Shown here: one piece after another, positions 10,295 to 22,514 of the stretch
How the letters are laid out: each line of letters opens with the position of its first letter
How positions within the stretch are numbered: the stretch's first letter is position 1
NCBI GenBank assembly: GCA_021464415.1
Contig: CM038468.1
Coordinates: 1-64,000 of the forward strand
Origin: Lonicera japonica
Lineage: Eukaryota; Streptophyta; Magnoliopsida; Dipsacales; Caprifoliaceae
Direction: 5' to 3'
DNA length: 64,000 nucleotides
Program-made: the position numbers and the translations under genes
Notes under the pieces: generated by a model
The model's database searches: none
The model's input: only the letters and a program-made list of their open reading frames with translations
What the model was told of the DNA's origin: nothing

Positions 10295-13030
10295 ATGAAT
10301 TTTCTGGCCACCTCTATGAGTTTTCCGGCCAACCACCACCACCCTCCGGCCACCGTTAACCACCCACCTCCCAACACTTTGGTACAGTCCTCCAGCATCT
10401 GCCCTGAGCCCTCTGACAGGAGTCACGCGCTCCACGCGCCATCACACGCGCCTTCCCCTGCTTCCCACGCGCCACCTTCCATAGGCCACGCGCCGCCAGA
10501 AAGGCACAATCCTCCTCCACCATTCAACCACACACCTGCAGCAATCAATGAGCCACAAACCCCAACAGATCTTTCACAGTTCATGAAGTTACAGCAGAAA
10601 TTAAATGAGCAAAATCAACAACTTCTGCAAATGTTCACAGCAATGGTGAAAAGCAGAAATATCAATCATCCACAGTCATCACACAAAGAGAAGCAGCAGA
10701 TAGCAGGTACACAAAGCAATGCCTCATTTTCATTCAACCAAGCAATCCAAGAAGGAGAAGTTCTTGTACAAGAATATATAAATAATGCAAGAGAAGAAAA
10801 TATTGATGCTCAGCTGTTACAAGTTCTAAACCAGCAGAATACAGTTCAAAAAATTGATCTACAAACAGCCACAGATATCCACAGGAAGGCCCCTTCTCCT
10901 TCAGTGCAACTGGATGCTGTAAATGTAGATTCAGGTGGTGTTAATGCTCAGGATAATCTGGAAAATGATCAGCCTCAGTTGGTGATACATTCCAAAGACA
11001 AGCCTCCAATTGCTGTCTCCAATGGTGTTGTTAATCCGGAGGAAGATGAAAGAAATAGGCATTTGGCGCCAAAAGAGAATACCACTCTTTTACCCACAGG
11101 TTTCTGCTCAAACCAGGTTGTTAGCCCCAGGGTAAACCCCCAGATCCCTGCAAATGTCAACTCTGCAGAGGGCAGTCTAAAAGCACCTGTCTCCACTGAT
11201 ATTCCCATCAAAAAACCTTCTTATGCCAGCCTTTTGAAGCCCAAAATTGTACCTCCCAGCCTTCCTCTCAGTCATTTACCTGCACCATACAGAAAAGGTA
11301 ACCTGATGGCAGTCAAATTAGATGAAAGTGTCTATCAAAAATCCCTTTTACAATGTCAAAATTATTTACATGGTAGACTCATTTTAAAACGTGGAAAACC
11401 ACCAGTCAAAGTAGTGGATTTGTACCTCTCTCTCTCCAATGCCTGGAACATCACAGAAAAATGGTCTCTCACCCCCATTGGCAGGGGTTACTACACCATT
11501 AGATTCACAAATGCTGAGGATAAACAAAGGGTATGGTCAGCTGGCCAGGTTAATCTTCAACAAGGAATTTTTAATTTATTCCAATGGACCAGGGATTTCA
11601 AGCCAAGCCAACAAAAACAAACCAGAGCTCATCTCTGGGCCAGACTCCATGAAGTTCCTGAAGAATACCTACACCACCATTTAATCCTCTCTATGGCTAA
11701 TGTCATTGGGTTTCCTGTTACCATAGATCCTTTCACCTTAAAAAAGGATTTTGGCCATTATTGTAGGGTGGAAGTGGATGTAGATCTCAGAACAGAACTC
11801 CCAACCTCTATTTTAGTGGAAAGAGAAGGCTACAATTTCGAAATAGAAGTCTCTTATGAGAAAATCCCTGACTTTTGTGTGCACTGCTCTGTCATTGGTC
11901 ACCTTGTAACTGAATGCAGGACTCTTAAGAAAGCTCAGCAACATCAGGAGCAAGCCAGCAAGCCAACCACTAAACCACCTCTCAAAAACAAGCAGCATCA
12001 ACCACAGAACCCCACCTCAAAAGACCCTCTGCCATCACACCTTCAAGACACTACTGCCCTTCAAAAGCAGAACAGGGAAATAAATGCCAGACTGATTGAT
12101 TCACAATCCACCCAGCATGTATTTATTGATGACACACCTCAAGGTGAGAGACCCCATCAAAGCACCACAAATATGCCCAATGCTGTCACACATGGTCATG
12201 CTGAACAAACAGAGCACAGGCCTGAGCTGGTGCATCAGAGCTCTGAGTTAAACACCAACACCCCTTTACATTCAGACCCCAAGAAGAGCTATGCCCAACT
12301 CATTGCTGAAGCTATAAAGGTAACAGGCACATCTACAGGCTCCCAGTCACTCTCTCACTCATCACCAGCTGACACCATTGTCCCTTGTTCTGTTGACCAA
12401 GGCCAAACCCCTCCCTCTCCACACAATGATCACCTGCCCATTAACTCCCCCCCAACAAATACCCTAGTCCACAACTCATTTTCCCCTCTCACTGGAAGAT
12501 TCTGGTCAGACATGGCAGAAGAAGAACCCCTCCCCAGCTCTGAAGCTGCTGCTGATGAAAATTTGGCAGAGCAAATCCCAAACAACTGCATACAGTTAAT
12601 GGAGGATGCCAACACCTCTGTTTTTGATCAAAGCACACCACACATTCAAGTTCCTACCACACACTCCACCCATCCCCTCTCCTCTAACTCTAGATCACAC
12701 CTCCCTGATCAAGAGCTAAGCATTAGCAAAACCAAGGTAGCAACAACCACCTCTGTCACTAAACCAAAGCAGTCAAAGGCAAAGCAGAAAAAATTGATGA
12801 ACTCTGCCATCAGAAAGGAAAGAGCAATAACCAGAATTTATTCTAAAAATAACCTTCACCCCAGCTCTAAGGAGACTTATGAGGACAGACTCTACAAGGA
12901 AATCATGACCAGAGAGGACAATGCCAGGAGTTGTTCTCTTGATGCTTCAGAATCATTATCCCAAGAAAAACCAAATTCAGAAAGTTCTGCTAGCTCATAC
13001 TGCAGAACTACTCCCTCTTTCTCCTCATGA
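10295..13030 (+). CDS. LINE ORF1 RNA-binding protein (E3), intact
   Basis: 911 residues. The N-terminal 100 residues are rich in H, A and P with HAP repeats written in CACGCGCC units. A glutamine/leucine stretch (LQQKLNEQNQQLLQMF, near residue 95) looks like a short coiled coil and may mediate self-association. The DUF4283-like core runs from about residue 305 (KPSYASLLKPK) and is followed by the CCHC knuckle CVHCSVIGHLVTEC near residue 527 (CX2CX4HX4C). The C-terminal third is low-complexity and ends with the YEDRLY and SQEKPNS tail. In the family this protein coats LINE RNA. The start at 10295 follows the uORF and a second in-frame ATG lies 5 codons downstream of a CCGG-rich stretch. The stop TGA overlaps the ORF2 ATG (ATGA). 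Confidence 0.93.
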   Translation: MNFLATSMSFPANHHHPPATVNHPPPNTLVQSSSICPEPSDRSHALHAPSHAPSPASHAPPSIGHAPPERHNPPPPFNHTPAAINEPQTPTDLSQFMKLQQKLNEQNQQLLQMFTAMVKSRNINHPQSSHKEKQQIAGTQSNASFSFNQAIQEGEVLVQEYINNAREENIDAQLLQVLNQQNTVQKIDLQTATDIHRKAPSPSVQLDAVNVDSGGVNAQDNLENDQPQLVIHSKDKPPIAVSNGVVNPEEDERNRHLAPKENTTLLPTGFCSNQVVSPRVNPQIPANVNSAEGSLKAPVSTDIPIKKPSYASLLKPKIVPPSLPLSHLPAPYRKGNLMAVKLDESVYQKSLLQCQNYLHGRLILKRGKPPVKVVDLYLSLSNAWNITEKWSLTPIGRGYYTIRFTNAEDKQRVWSAGQVNLQQGIFNLFQWTRDFKPSQQKQTRAHLWARLHEVPEEYLHHHLILSMANVIGFPVTIDPFTLKKDFGHYCRVEVDVDLRTELPTSILVEREGYNFEIEVSYEKIPDFCVHCSVIGHLVTECRTLKKAQQHQEQASKPTTKPPLKNKQHQPQNPTSKDPLPSHLQDTTALQKQNREINARLIDSQSTQHVFIDDTPQGERPHQSTTNMPNAVTHGHAEQTEHRPELVHQSSELNTNTPLHSDPKKSYAQLIAEAIKVTGTSTGSQSLSHSSPADTIVPCSVDQGQTPPSPHNDHLPINSPPTNTLVHNSFSPLTGRFWSDMAEEEPLPSSEAAADENLAEQIPNNCIQLMEDANTSVFDQSTPHIQVPTTHSTHPLSSNSRSHLPDQELSISKTKVATTTSVTKPKQSKAKQKKLMNSAIRKERAITRIYSKNNLHPSSKETYEDRLYKEIMTREDNARSCSLDASESLSQEKPNSESSASSYCRTTPSFSS

Positions 13031-16000
13031 AAATCCTCTATTGGAACATTAGAGGCATCAGCAATAAAAACTCCCAAGAAGCCCTCAAAAGCCTTTGCAT
13101 CAAAAACAGGCCAGACATGTTGATCATAGCCGAGCCTTTTGTTGAATTTCAAAAAATCCCCCTTTCTTTTGGCTTTCTATTGGTATGGTTTTTGTGGAAG
13201 TCAACAATAGAAATAACAAAACCCCAAACTTGTGGGTCCTCAGAACCAGTCACTGCCCTCAACCCTCCATTATTTCTAATGCCTGCCAGCACATCACCAT
13301 ATCTTTGTCTTACAATAACCAACCCATCATGATCTCTGCTATATATGCCCACAATGACCACAAAATCAGAAGCTTTCTATGGGAAGAACTCACCAGTATT
13401 AGAAGCAGACTTCACACCCCATGGCTGGTCATTGGAGACTTTAATTGTGTTCTTGGTGCTCATGAGAAAAGAGGTGGCAACCCCCCTTCTATTACCTCTT
13501 GCATGGAGTTTCAAGCATTTACTGATACATGTGATTTAATTCATCTTAACTCCATTGGGCAATTCTTCACATGGTCAAAGAACTCCACTTCAGGCCTGGA
13601 CTCTAGACTTGACAGAGCTCTTTGTAGCCCGGATTGGTTTGACAATTGGAATACTGTTAAATGCATGACTCTCCCCAAACATCCCTCTGATCATACTCCC
13701 ATCCTATTCAGTGCAGAAAACCACACCATTTGTGGCCCCAAACCTTTCAGATTTTCCTCTGCCTGGACTTTTCACCCGAATTTTGAAGAACTAGTTTCTA
13801 AAACTTGGTCTGTCAAAGTTAACACTACCTGCCCTATGATTGCTATACAACAGAAGCTGAAACAACTCAAGCAAGTCCTGAAGATCTGGAATGTTGAGGT
13901 GTTTGGGAATGTAACCTCCAAAGTTAAGCAAGCCACTGACCATCTCCATAATATCCAAGTGCAAATTGATATCTCTGGTCATTCCCATACCCTGGATAAG
14001 CTTGAAACTGAAGCACAAGCTGACCTGATTCAAGCCAACCACATGCAAGAGAGATTTTGGAAAGAAAAAGCAAGGGTGAATTGGTTAAAAGATGGAGATA
14101 GAAGCACTGCTTTCTTCCACAGAATTGCTAAACAGAGATGGGCAACAAATAGAATTACTACTCTAAAGCATGAGGGAACTGTCATTCAAGATCCTGCCAC
14201 TCTGAAAGATCACATTGTGAACCATTTCCAGAACTTATACAGCTCTCAAAATCAAGCCTCTGACCACCCCCTTGTTGAGAAAGTCATCCCCCAAATGGTC
14301 TCAAATGAGGCCAATGACATGCTGTGTGCTATTCCAGATATAGAGGAGATCAAAAAAGCAGTCTTCTCTCTAAATCCCAATTCAGCCCCAGGTCCTGATG
14401 GCTTCCCAGGGTCTTTCTTTCAAAAATGCTGGCACATTGTGGGAGGAGATGTGTGCAAAGCCATTAGTTTCTTTTTCCTGCACAATTGGATTCCCCATGG
14501 CTTCAATTCCAATTTTGTAGCTCTAATCCCAAAAACCCCCAATGCTGATTCAATAGCTAGCTACAGGCCTATTGCTCTGGCCAACTTTACATTCAAGATC
14601 ATCACAAAGATTCTAAGTGACAGACTTGCTCTCATAGCCCCCAAAGTGATTTCAGATCAACAGAATGGTTTTATCAGGGGAAGAAGCATACACAGTTCCA
14701 TTGGAGTCACCTCAGAATGTTTTAATATGATGGACAGAAAAAAATTTGGTGGTAATCTTGCCATTAAAATAGATATTGCAAAAGCTTTTGACACTATTGA
14801 TTGGGGTTTCTTAGTTGAAGTCCTCAAGGCATATGGTTTCAGTGCAGTGTTTGTTAATTGGGTTCAGTGCATCCTCAACTCTGCAAAACTTTCCATCTTG
14901 ATCAATGGAACTCCATGTGGATACTTCAGATGCACCAGAGGAGTCAGGCAAGGGGATCCCTTAAGCCCCATCCTATTATGCCTAGCAGAAGAGGTCCTAA
15001 GTAGATCTTTAACTATGCATGCCAACAATGGGTTTCTCAAACCAATTTCCTCCCCAAAAGGCTGTACAGCTCCTACACATTCCTTATATGCTGATGATGT
15101 AATGATTTTCTGCAGAGGTGATAAGAGAAACCTTAAAAATCTTCTCAGCATTCTAAATGAATACACCAAGGCTTCTGGGCAACACATCAATTATCAGAAG
15201 AGCAGAATTTTCCTTGGAAAAGGAGCCCAACACAGAAAAGCTGAGATCACAAACATTCTGGGCATGACAGTGGGCAGCACCCCCTTTCTCTACTTGGGAG
15301 TTCCAATATTCAAAGGCAAACCTAAACTAACACACCTCCAGCCAATTGCAGACAAAGTTAGAATCAGACTTCAAGGCTGGAAAGGGAAAGTGCTATCTTT
15401 TGCTGGAAGAGCAGAGCTAATTAAATCTGTGGCAGTCCCCATGTTGCTTCATTCCTTCATGGTCTATCTCTGGCCAATCAAGCTATGTAAAATGGTGTCT
15501 ACCTGGCTCAAGAACTTTCTATGGACAGGGGATATAGCTAACAGAAAATTAGTTACAGTGGCATGGCATTCAGTTTGCAATCCTAAACCTCATGGTGGTC
15601 TGGGAATAAGGGACACAAGGCAGGTCAACAGAGCAGGTATCCTCAAACATACCTGGGAAATCCTTCACAGTGACAATCATTGGAGCAACATGGTCAAAAA
15701 AAGGTTCAATATACAGCAATCTAGAGCTGTGACCTCCTATCAGGTTTCTTCTATTTGGCCTGGGTTCAGACTAGCTCTTCAGGACATTGATGCTCAGGCC
15801 TGCTGGGTAGTTGGGAATGGTTGCAGTATTAATATCTGGTCAGACACATGGCTCACAGCTTCACCCATTCATTGTCCCCCTGCTCTTTTAAGGAAGAAAA
15901 GCTGTCTAAATAGTTTCATTAACAATCAAAAATGGAATATCCCAGCTTGGTTCTCTCATCAATTCCCCTTCTTGACTGAGGAAATAAACTCCATCATCCT

Positions 16001-17153
16001 CCCTGTTACTTCCCAGGAGGATCAGCTCATTTGGCCTAAATCCTCTAAAGGAATTCTAACCTTTAAAGAGGCCTACCTCTTCTACAACAATAGCAGACCT
16101 GTTCAATGGGCATCTCAACTATGGCATAGATTCATACCTCCTAGAGTTTCTTGCCTGGTCTGGAAAATCATGCAAAACAAGCTCCCAACGCAGGACAATT
16201 TACAAAAAAGAGGCATGATCATGGTTCCTAGATGTGAAATCTGCAAATCCAACATGGATAATGCAGAACATATTTTCATCAAATGCCCTTTTGCTCAACT
16301 TCTATGGCAGTGGTTGGTTGATGTTTTTCTTATAACCATTTCTGTCCCTCAAAATCTCCCAAATTTATGGAGATTTATATGCACAGTCAAGCTCAGCCCT
16401 CAACTCCAGAATCTATGGATAAGTGGATGTCTCCTGACTTTTCACTTAATTTGGGAAGCCAGAAATAATGCAACCTTCTCTAAAAAGAAAGTTGTGATTT
16501 CCTCCACTCTTCATCATCTTAAAGGCTGGCTAAGGGACCTCACCCCCCTCATGAATGGATGCATGAAAAACACCATGATGGACTTCACCATCATCAATAA
16601 TTTGGGAGTAAAAGGCAGAGGTAGCACAGCCCCCAGAATTATTGAAGTCAATTGGGTCCCCCCACATCATAGCTGGATCAAAAGTAACACAGATGGCATG
16701 GCATTGGGAGCCCCTGGTGTGGCAGCAATAGGAGGAATTTTTAGAAACTACAGGGGCTTCTCCAAGGGGTGTTTTTGCAAAAATATTGGCATTCAAAATG
16801 CTTTCTTTGCTGAGCTCACGGCTTTCATCACTGCAGTCAATTTGGCTTGGCAAAATAAATGGTTAAGGGTGTGGTTTGAGTTAGACTCTAAGTCTGTGGT
16901 GGACTGCATTCACAACCAAGGTTTCAAACCTCCTTGGCAACTCATCAATAGCTGGGCCAACTGCCAATACCAGCTCAAACACATGCAGCATCACATATCT
17001 CATGTTTACAGGGAGGGCAACCAAGCAGCAGATTTTCTATCAAAAATGGGTCTAAATCATATGGACCTCCAATGGTGGAATGCATACCCCCGGCAATTAA
17101 ATGCAACTCTGGCCCACGACTATGCAAATCTTCCTAACTACAGATTCAAATAG
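13027..17153 (+). pseudogene. LINE ORF2 endonuclease-RT-RNase H, single frameshift (E3)
   Basis: The product would nick target DNA and reverse-transcribe LINE RNA. The first about 45 codons (MKILYWNIRGI...EPFVEFQKI) are in one frame. After a one-base change in the AAAAAATCCCCCTTT region near 13150-13160 the reading continues in another frame, open to 17153. Domains: AP-type endonuclease with GDFNCVLGAHEKRGG, LDRALCS and SDHTP; RT with [22 protein letters not shown] and YADD near nt 15090; zinc finger RCEICKSNMDNAEHIFIKC near nt 16230; RNase H with NTDGMAL, AELTAF, ELDSKSVV and GNQAAD. Length without the shift is about 1375 residues, the same as intact E7. One base change separates it from an open frame, so this copy is young. 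Confidence 0.93.
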
Positions 17154-17745
17154 AGGAGATTTTGCTCTTTTGATGTTCAGAATTATGCTAGTCATCTTCT
17201 TGCAAACATTTCATCAAACAGGTGGTGATCTAAAATGTGTCGAGGGCAAGAAGACTAACAACTTCATCATCACAATGCTATGCACTCCCATACATGATAG
17301 AAAAATAAAGACTGGAGCAGTTAGGAACACTTACCATGTTTGCTGGCACTTCACAAGAGCAAAGAAATGCTCAGTTGCTGCAGCCTCTCAGCTCCCGCAT
17401 GGGAATCTTCACAGTGATCCTCCAAAGAAGAGGGTGATCAGTCCTCTAGCTCCCAGTGTTGATCTTCAGCATTTCAAACACAGGTTATATAAAGATGGAA
17501 GCAAAATCCCGATTTTGACAAGCTTCACCACCCTCTCAGCCGACAGACCTCCGAATTGGGAACTGAACAAGCACCTGTTTTTTGTGATTTGTAATATGCA
17601 TAAATTGTTTAGAGTACTTATGTTTCATAACACAAGTCCTACAAGCAATTTATCTCTTTTTCTTTCTTTTTCTTGTATGTGGTTTTTTGGGTCTCTGGGG
17701 AAGGCCGAATTGTTTCCCCCCTCCTGTATTCTTTTTGGTTATTAA
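17101..17745 (+). CDS. Putative ORF3, +1 frame (E3)
   Basis: A 214-codon frame overlapping the ORF2 end by 53 nt in the +1 frame and running to 17745, 10 nt before hairpin B. It aligns with E4 ORF3 in the same frame over the first 60 residues (IFLTTDS, RIMLV, EGKKT, FIIT), with fewer matches later. It has no EILRDRNG motif, unlike E1/E5/E6/E7. No known domain is recognised. It may be just an open 3' UTR. Confidence 0.35.
   Translation: MQLWPTTMQIFLTTDSNRGDFALLMFRIMLVIFLQTFHQTGGDLKCVEGKKTNNFIITMLCTPIHDRKIKTGAVRNTYHVCWHFTRAKKCSVAAASQLPHGNLHSDPPKKRVISPLAPSVDLQHFKHRLYKDGSKIPILTSFTTLSADRPPNWELNKHLFFVICNMHKLFRVLMFHNTSPTSNLSLFLSFSCMWFFGSLGKAELFPPSCILFGY
17602..17651 (+). other. 3' UTR stem-loop A (E3)
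   Basis: Outer arms AAATTG / CAATTT and inner arms ACTT / AAGT. It is weaker than in E5 or E7. Confidence 0.55.
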
Positions 17746-17755
17746 TGTTATGTGT

Positions 17756-17773
17756 CTAGCCTTGGTTGGCTAG
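17756..17773 (+). other. 3'-terminal hairpin B (E3)
   Basis: Perfect CTAGCC, loop TTGGTT, GGCTAG, directly before the T-run and poly(A). Confidence 0.75.
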
Positions 17774-17803
<30 letters not shown>

Positions 17804-17810
<7 letters not shown>

Positions 17811-17834
17811 CTAAACCCTAAACCCTAAACCCTA
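17804..17834 (+). repeat. Telomeric repeat tract T3
   Basis: Only about 31 bp. The first unit is shortened to CTAAA at the poly(A) junction. It ends CCCTA and passes into E4 with no spacer. Confidence 0.96.
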
Positions 17835-17839
17835 TCCTC

Positions 17840-20800
17840 ATGAAAGTCCTCTATTGGAATATTAGAGGCATCAGCAATAAAGAATCCCAAAAAGCCCTCA
17901 AAAGCCATTGCCACAAACATAAACCAGATATGTTGATCATTTCTGAGCCCTTTGTTGAGTTTCAGAAGATTCATGCCTTTTTTTGGTTATCTCTGGGCAT
18001 GGAATTGGTAGATGTGAATAATAGAAATACCAAAGCCCCCAACCTGTGGGTCCTTAAATCCAAAACTTGCCCCCAGCTTCACCTTATCTCTAATGCTTGC
18101 CAACACATCACCATGTCTTTGTATTACAATAGTAAGCCCATCATGATCACAGCCATCTATGCCCATAATGACTACAGGACCAGAAGAACTCTTTGGGAAG
18201 ACCTCACTAGAATTAGAAGCAATCATCATCTCCCTTGGCTGGTTATTGGAGATTTTAACTGTGTTCTTGGAGCTCATGAGAAAAGAGGAGGTAAGCCTCC
18301 TTCCATTCACTCATGCATGGAATTTCAAGCCTTCACTGACACATGTGAACTAATTCACATGAACACCACTGGGCAATACTACACCTGGTCCAAACACTCC
18401 AGCTCATGCCTAGACTCTAGACTGGACAGAGCTCTCTGTAGTTCAGATTGGTTTGATAACTGGACTACTGTCAACTGCATGACCCTCCCCAAATACCCCT
18501 CAGATCATACTCCCCTCCTATTCAGTTCAGAGGATGATACCATAAGTGGTCCTAAGCCCTTTAGATTCACCACTGCCTGGACCTTCCATCAAACCTTTGA
18601 AGAATTAGTCTCCAAAACTTGGACTGCACAAGTTAATTCTTCATGTCCTATGACTACCATACAGCTAAAACTGAAGCAACTCAAGCAAGTTTTGAAAAAG
18701 TGGAATGCTGAGGTTTTTGGGGATGTCAATTCCAAAGTCAAGCAGGCAACTGACCACCTCCACAAAATCCAAACACAAATTGACACTTTGGGGCATTCAC
18801 ACACCTTGGACAAGTTGGAAACTGAAGCTCAAACTGACCTGATCCAAGCCAGTCACATGCAAGAGAGATTTTGGAAAGAAAAAGCTAGGGTGCACTGGTT
18901 AAAAGATGGGGACAGAAGCACAGCCTTCTTTCATAGAATTGCAAAGCAGAGATGGGCCACAAACAAAATCATCCACCTTAAGCATGAAGGAAGCATCATT
19001 CAGGACCCTGTCACTCTAAAAGACCACATTGTCAGTCACTTTCAACACCTATACAGCTCTCACAATCAAACCACTGACCATTCTCTCATAGAGAAAGTCC
19101 TCCCTTAAGTGGTTTTAAGTGAGGACAATGATATGCTGTGTTCCATTCCTAATGATGAAGAAATTAAAAAAGCAGTTTTCTCTCTAAATCCCAATTCAGC
19201 CCCGGGCCCAGATGGATTCCCAGGTTCCTTTTTTCAAAAATGCTGGCACATTGTAGGAGCAGAAGTTTGCAAGGCCACTAAACTCTTCTTTCAACAATGC
19301 TGGATTCCCCCTGGTTACAACTCTAATTTTGTGACCCTGATCCCAAAAACCCCCAATGCTGACTCCATTTCCAGCTACAGGCCCATTGCTCTTGCCAATT
19401 TCACATTCAAAATCATACCCAAGCTCCTCAGTGATAGAATTGCCCTTATAGCTCCCAAAGTCAAATCAGAACAACAAAATGGTTTTATCAGAGGAAGAAG
19501 CATACACAGTGCCATTGGAGTCACCTCTGAATGCTTCAACTTGCTTGATAGAAAAAATTTTGGAGGAAATGTTGCCATAAAAATTGATATTGCAAAGGCC
19601 TTTGACACCATCAACTGGGACTTTTTAGTCAAAGCCTTAAGAGCCTATGGTTTCAGTTCTATCTTTGTCAATTGGGTGCAGTGCATTCTCAATTCAGCAA
19701 AACTTTCGATTTTGATTAATGGAACTCCATGTGGTTACTTCAGTTGCTCTAGAGGGGTTAGACAAGGGGACCCCTTAAGTCCAATCCTATTTTTTATAGC
19801 AGAGGATGTGCTGAGGAGATTTTTATCTACATAAGCCAACAAAGGGATTCTCAAACCTATCTCCTCTCCAAAAGGTTGTACAGCTCCCACACACTCTCTA
19901 TATGCAGATGATGTGATGATTTTCTGCAGAGGTGACAAAATCAACCTTAAAAACCTGCTCAACATCCTAAATGAATATTCTAAAGCTTCAGGGCAACTTA
20001 TCAACTATCAGAAAAGCAGAATATTCCTGGGCAAGGGAGCTTTGCACAGGAAAACTGAGATCACAAGCATTTTGGGCATGACAGTGGGAAGCACCCCCTT
20101 TGTGTATCTGGGAGCACCTATCTTCAAAGGCAAGCCAAAATTAATACACCTTCAGCCTATTGCAGACAGAGTCAGAGCCAGACTTGAAGGATGGAAAGGA
20201 AAAGTTCTCTCTTTTGCTGGAAGAGCAGAACTCATCAAATCTGTGGCAGTCCCAATGTTGTTACATTCTTTCATGGTTTATCTGTGGCCAGTCAAACTCA
20301 TCAAGATGGTGTCTACCTGGCTCAAGAATTTCCTATGGACAGGAGATATAGCAACTAGTAAGTTAGTGACAGTGGCATGGCACTTAGTTTGCAATCCCAA
20401 ATCTCATGGAGGTTTGGGTCTAAGGGACATTAGGCAGGTCAACAGAGCTGGGATTCTCAAGCATACCTGGGACATACTCCATAGTGAGAACCAGTGGAGC
20501 AACATGGTCAAAAAGAGGTTCAATATACAACACATTAAAGCCCTTGCCTCCTACCAGACTTCCTCTATTTGGCCTGGTTTTAAGAAAGCCCTGCAAGACA
20601 TTGAAGCTCAGGCCTGTTGGGTGACTGGGAATGGTTGCAGTATCAATATTTGGACAGACAAGTGGACCACATCTTCTCCTATTCAATGCCCCTCTGCCCT
20701 CCTTAGAAAGAAGAGCTGCCTCAGTAGTTTCATAAATAACCAAAGCTGGAATATCCCAGCTTGGTTCATCCACCAATTCCCTTTTCTGACAAAGGAAATA

Positions 20801-21967
20801 AGCTGCATTACCCTCCCTGACAGGCCTCAGGAGGATCAGTTAGTCTGGCCCAAATCTCCTAAAGGAGTCCTAACTTTCAAGGAAGCATACCTCTTTTATA
20901 ACAACAGTAAAAATGTCCAGTGGGTCTCTCAGATCTGGCACAGTTTCATCCCCCCCAGAGTCTCATGTTTGGTATGGAAGCTCTTGCAAAATAAACTGCC
21001 AACATAGGATAACCTCCAAAAAAGAGGCATGACCATGGTCCCTAGATGTGAAATCTGCAAATCTAACATGGATAATGCTGAACACACATTCATCACATGT
21101 CCTTTTGCTCAAATCCTATGGAAATGGCTGGTTGATGCTTTCTTTATAACCATTTCTGTCCCTCAAAATCTCCCAAATTTATGGAGATTTATCTGCACAA
21201 CCAAATTCAGTCCCCAGCTTCAGCAATTATGGATATGTGGATGCCTTTTGACTTTCCATTTAATATGGGAGGCAAGAAACAAAACAACTTTTTCCCAAGG
21301 AAGAATCATGATCTCTTCCACCATTCATCACCTAAAAGGTTGGCTTAGAGACCTTGCCCCCCTCATCAATGGTTGCATGAAAAACTCCATGGTCGATCTA
21401 TCTATCATCAACAAGTTGGGAGTCAAAGGCAGATTGAACACAGCTCCTAAAATCATTGAAGTCAGTTGGTTACCTCCCCACCACAGCTGGATTAAAATCA
21501 ACACTGATGGCATGGCTTTGGGATCTCCTGGTATGGCTGCCATTGGTGGCATATTCAGAAACAGCAGGGGGTTTTCTAAGGGGTGTTTCTGCAAGAACAT
21601 TGGAATTCAAAATGCTTTTGTTGCTGAACTCACAGCTTTCATCACTGCTGTGAATTTGGCTTGGCAAAACAATTGGTTTCAAGTGTGGTTTGAAATGGAC
21701 TCTAAGGCTGTGGTGGACTGCATTCAGAACTACAATTTCAAACCTCCATGGCAATTAATTAACAGCTGGGCCAATTGCCAAAACAAGCTCAAACAGATGC
21801 AGCATTATATATCCCATGTTTATAGAGAAGGCAACCAGGCAGCAGATTATCTATCTAAAATGGGCTTAAAATACACGAACCTCAAATGGTGGAATGCATA
21901 CCCCCAGCAGTTGAGCACATACCTAGCACACGACTATGCAAATCTTCCTAACTATAGATTCAAGTGA
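17840..21967 (+). pseudogene. LINE ORF2, three in-frame stops (E4)
   Basis: One reading frame carries the whole endonuclease-RT-zinc finger-RNase H protein (1376 codons). It is interrupted by TAA at 19106-19108, TAA at 19832-19834 and TAG at 21005-21007, with no frameshift. At 19106 and 21005 the sister copy E3 has CAA and CAG, so C-to-T changes account for both; at 19832 E3 has CAT. Motifs seen: [67 protein letters not shown] and NTDGMALG. Missense damage is light. This looks like a methylated, silenced copy losing cytosines. Confidence 0.93.
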
Positions 21968-22514
21968 GGATCTTTTTTCTCCTTTGCTGCTCAGAATTAT
22001 GCTAGTTCTTTTCTTTCAGGCATTACAACAAACACGTGGTGTTCATTGCTATGTGGATGGCAAGAAAACCAGCAAAATCATCATCACAAGGAACTGTGAC
22101 CCCACGTGGGAGAGACATCTGAAGGTTAGAGAAGAAAGGAATGCATACCAGGTTTGCAGGTCCTCCAGCAGAACATACGCAGGCTCCACCAATCCTCACG
22201 GCAGTTGTCTATACTCCAAGGCTATCCTCCATCACCACAAGCAACGCCTCAGTTTGCATGGAAACAAAAAGAAAAAGAGGAACATTCTCACGTCCCCTGG
22301 TGCCGACAGATACACAAATGTTAAAATCAAAAAGCAGCGATTTTTGAGAGAATGTTTTAAGATAAATTGTTTAGAGTACTTATGTTTGTTAGCACAAGTC
22401 CTACAAGCAATTTATTTTATTTTTTGTATGTGTTTTTGTTTGCTGGTTATTGGGGAAGGCCACATTGTTTCCCCCTCCTTTGTATTATTTTGGTTATTAA
22501 TATTATGCTCCTAG
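21936..22514 (+). CDS. Putative ORF3, +1 frame (E4)
   Basis: A 192-codon frame beginning in the last ORF2 codons (MQIFLTIDSS) and ending inside hairpin B. It is homologous in frame to E3 ORF3. It remains open although ORF2 of the same copy has three stops. Function unknown; it may not be translated. Confidence 0.35.
   Translation: MQIFLTIDSSEDLFSPLLLRIMLVLFFQALQQTRGVHCYVDGKKTSKIIITRNCDPTWERHLKVREERNAYQVCRSSSRTYAGSTNPHGSCLYSKAILHHHKQRLSLHGNKKKKRNILTSPGADRYTNVKIKKQRFLRECFKINCLEYLCLLAQVLQAIYFIFCMCFCLLVIGEGHIVSPSFVLFWLLILCS
22363..22414 (+). other. 3' UTR stem-loop A (E4)
   Basis: Outer arms TAAATTG / CAATTTA and inner arms ACTT / AAGT, as in E3. Confidence 0.55.

Larger units (their letters stand above)
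10207..17803 (+). mobile_element. E3: full-length telomere-associated LINE
   Basis: 7.6 kb with leader, uORF, ORF1, ORF2, ORF3 frame, hairpins A and B and poly(A). The 5' end (A-run, then CAATGCAAATTTCTAGAGAG) is the same as in E5, E6 and E8, so it is taken as the true element start. The only defect I see is one frameshift early in ORF2. The ORF1 start region is nearly identical to E8, which suggests recent activity of this subfamily. Confidence 0.95.

Noticed and set aside
14864..15190. 108-codon minus-strand frame inside E3 ORF2 (similar at 19735-20004)
   Set aside because: Antisense shadow of the RT domain. It is shared only because the sense strand is conserved.
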